Source: a virus. Taken from it: DNA of 28,501 nt. Location: the IMG/VR virus record IMGVR_UViG_3300028025_003403, positions 1 through 28,501 of that record; one strand, given 5' to 3'. The position numbers and the translations under genes were made by a program. Below the pieces are notes generated by a model that was not told where the DNA came from, searched no databases, and was given only the letters and a program-made list of their open reading frames with translations. Below are positions 28,468 through 28,501 of this stretch, one piece after another. Each line of letters begins with the position of its first letter. Position 1 is the first letter of the stretch.

Positions 28468-28501
28468 ATGGCCACAAGGGGACGCAAGAAAGATATGGTT
28501 A
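28468..28501 (+). CDS. Truncated gene start at the window edge
   Basis: Only 11 codons (MATRGRKKDMV) are present, following the DUF6712-like gene after 15 bases with an AAACAAAATAC leader. The basic GRK-rich start resembles starts of some small terminase subunits or other DNA-binding phage proteins, but this is too short for a call. Confidence 0.5.
   Translation, partial: MATRGRKKDMV

Overview
This window is a piece of a tailed bacteriophage (Caudoviricetes) or prophage genome whose host very probably belongs to the Bacteroidota, perhaps a flavobacterium. The phage identity rests on a large terminase subunit, portal, XkdF-type prohead protease, scaffold, HK97-fold capsid, tape measure and tail-tip proteins. 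The host inference rests on several promoters of the form TTG/TTTG-N19-TAnnTTTG, the Bacteroidota sigma consensus. It is supported by start codons preceded by A/C-rich leaders instead of Shine-Dalgarno sequences, and by structural proteins that resemble those of Bacteroidota phages. No integrase, tRNA, CRISPR array or insertion sequence was seen. Gene order and a gene cut at each edge show that the genome continues on both sides.

Layout: (1) A partial plus-strand gene (3-386) encodes a coiled-coil protein with a C-terminal membrane anchor. (2) A long leftward block (minus strand, 8724 down to 349) carries early and replication functions. It holds many tiny orphan genes, an SSB with the DELPF tail, a GIY-YIG/XRE fusion with its own promoter and upstream terminator, a DnaA-domain-IV-like protein, two replication-associated proteins and a protein ending in the beta-clamp motif QLSLF. 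It also holds, unusually, the large terminase subunit, followed by a MazG-like and a ribbon-helix-helix protein and a terminator at 304-328. (3) A divergent promoter region (about 8750-8800) separates this from a rightward block: VRR-NUC nuclease, sigma-like factor, Cys-rich protein, a noncoding segment with a promoter and a candidate pseudoknot RNA, and several small overlapping genes. (4) The late block (12147 to the end, plus strand) runs in an unusual order, tail first and head later: tail assembly chaperone with a -1 frameshift, a tail-completion/fibre fusion, minor tail proteins, a large tail-tip protein, tape measure, protease, scaffold, major capsid, tail-tube-like protein, portal with an extra C-terminal domain, and a DUF6712-like connector.

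How the genes work together: the leftward operon would start and support DNA replication (DnaA-like protein, SSB, clamp-binding protein) and supplies the packaging motor. The sigma-like protein at the head of the rightward block is a natural candidate for controlling the late genes. The strongest new-looking signals are the T9 slippery site that joins two tail-chaperone frames (12617-12623, product ending at 12907), the pseudoknot leader at 10198-10268, the structured noncoding stretch at 11976-12146, and the transcriptionally separate GIY-YIG/XRE cassette. All family assignments come from reading motifs by eye; no database search was possible.
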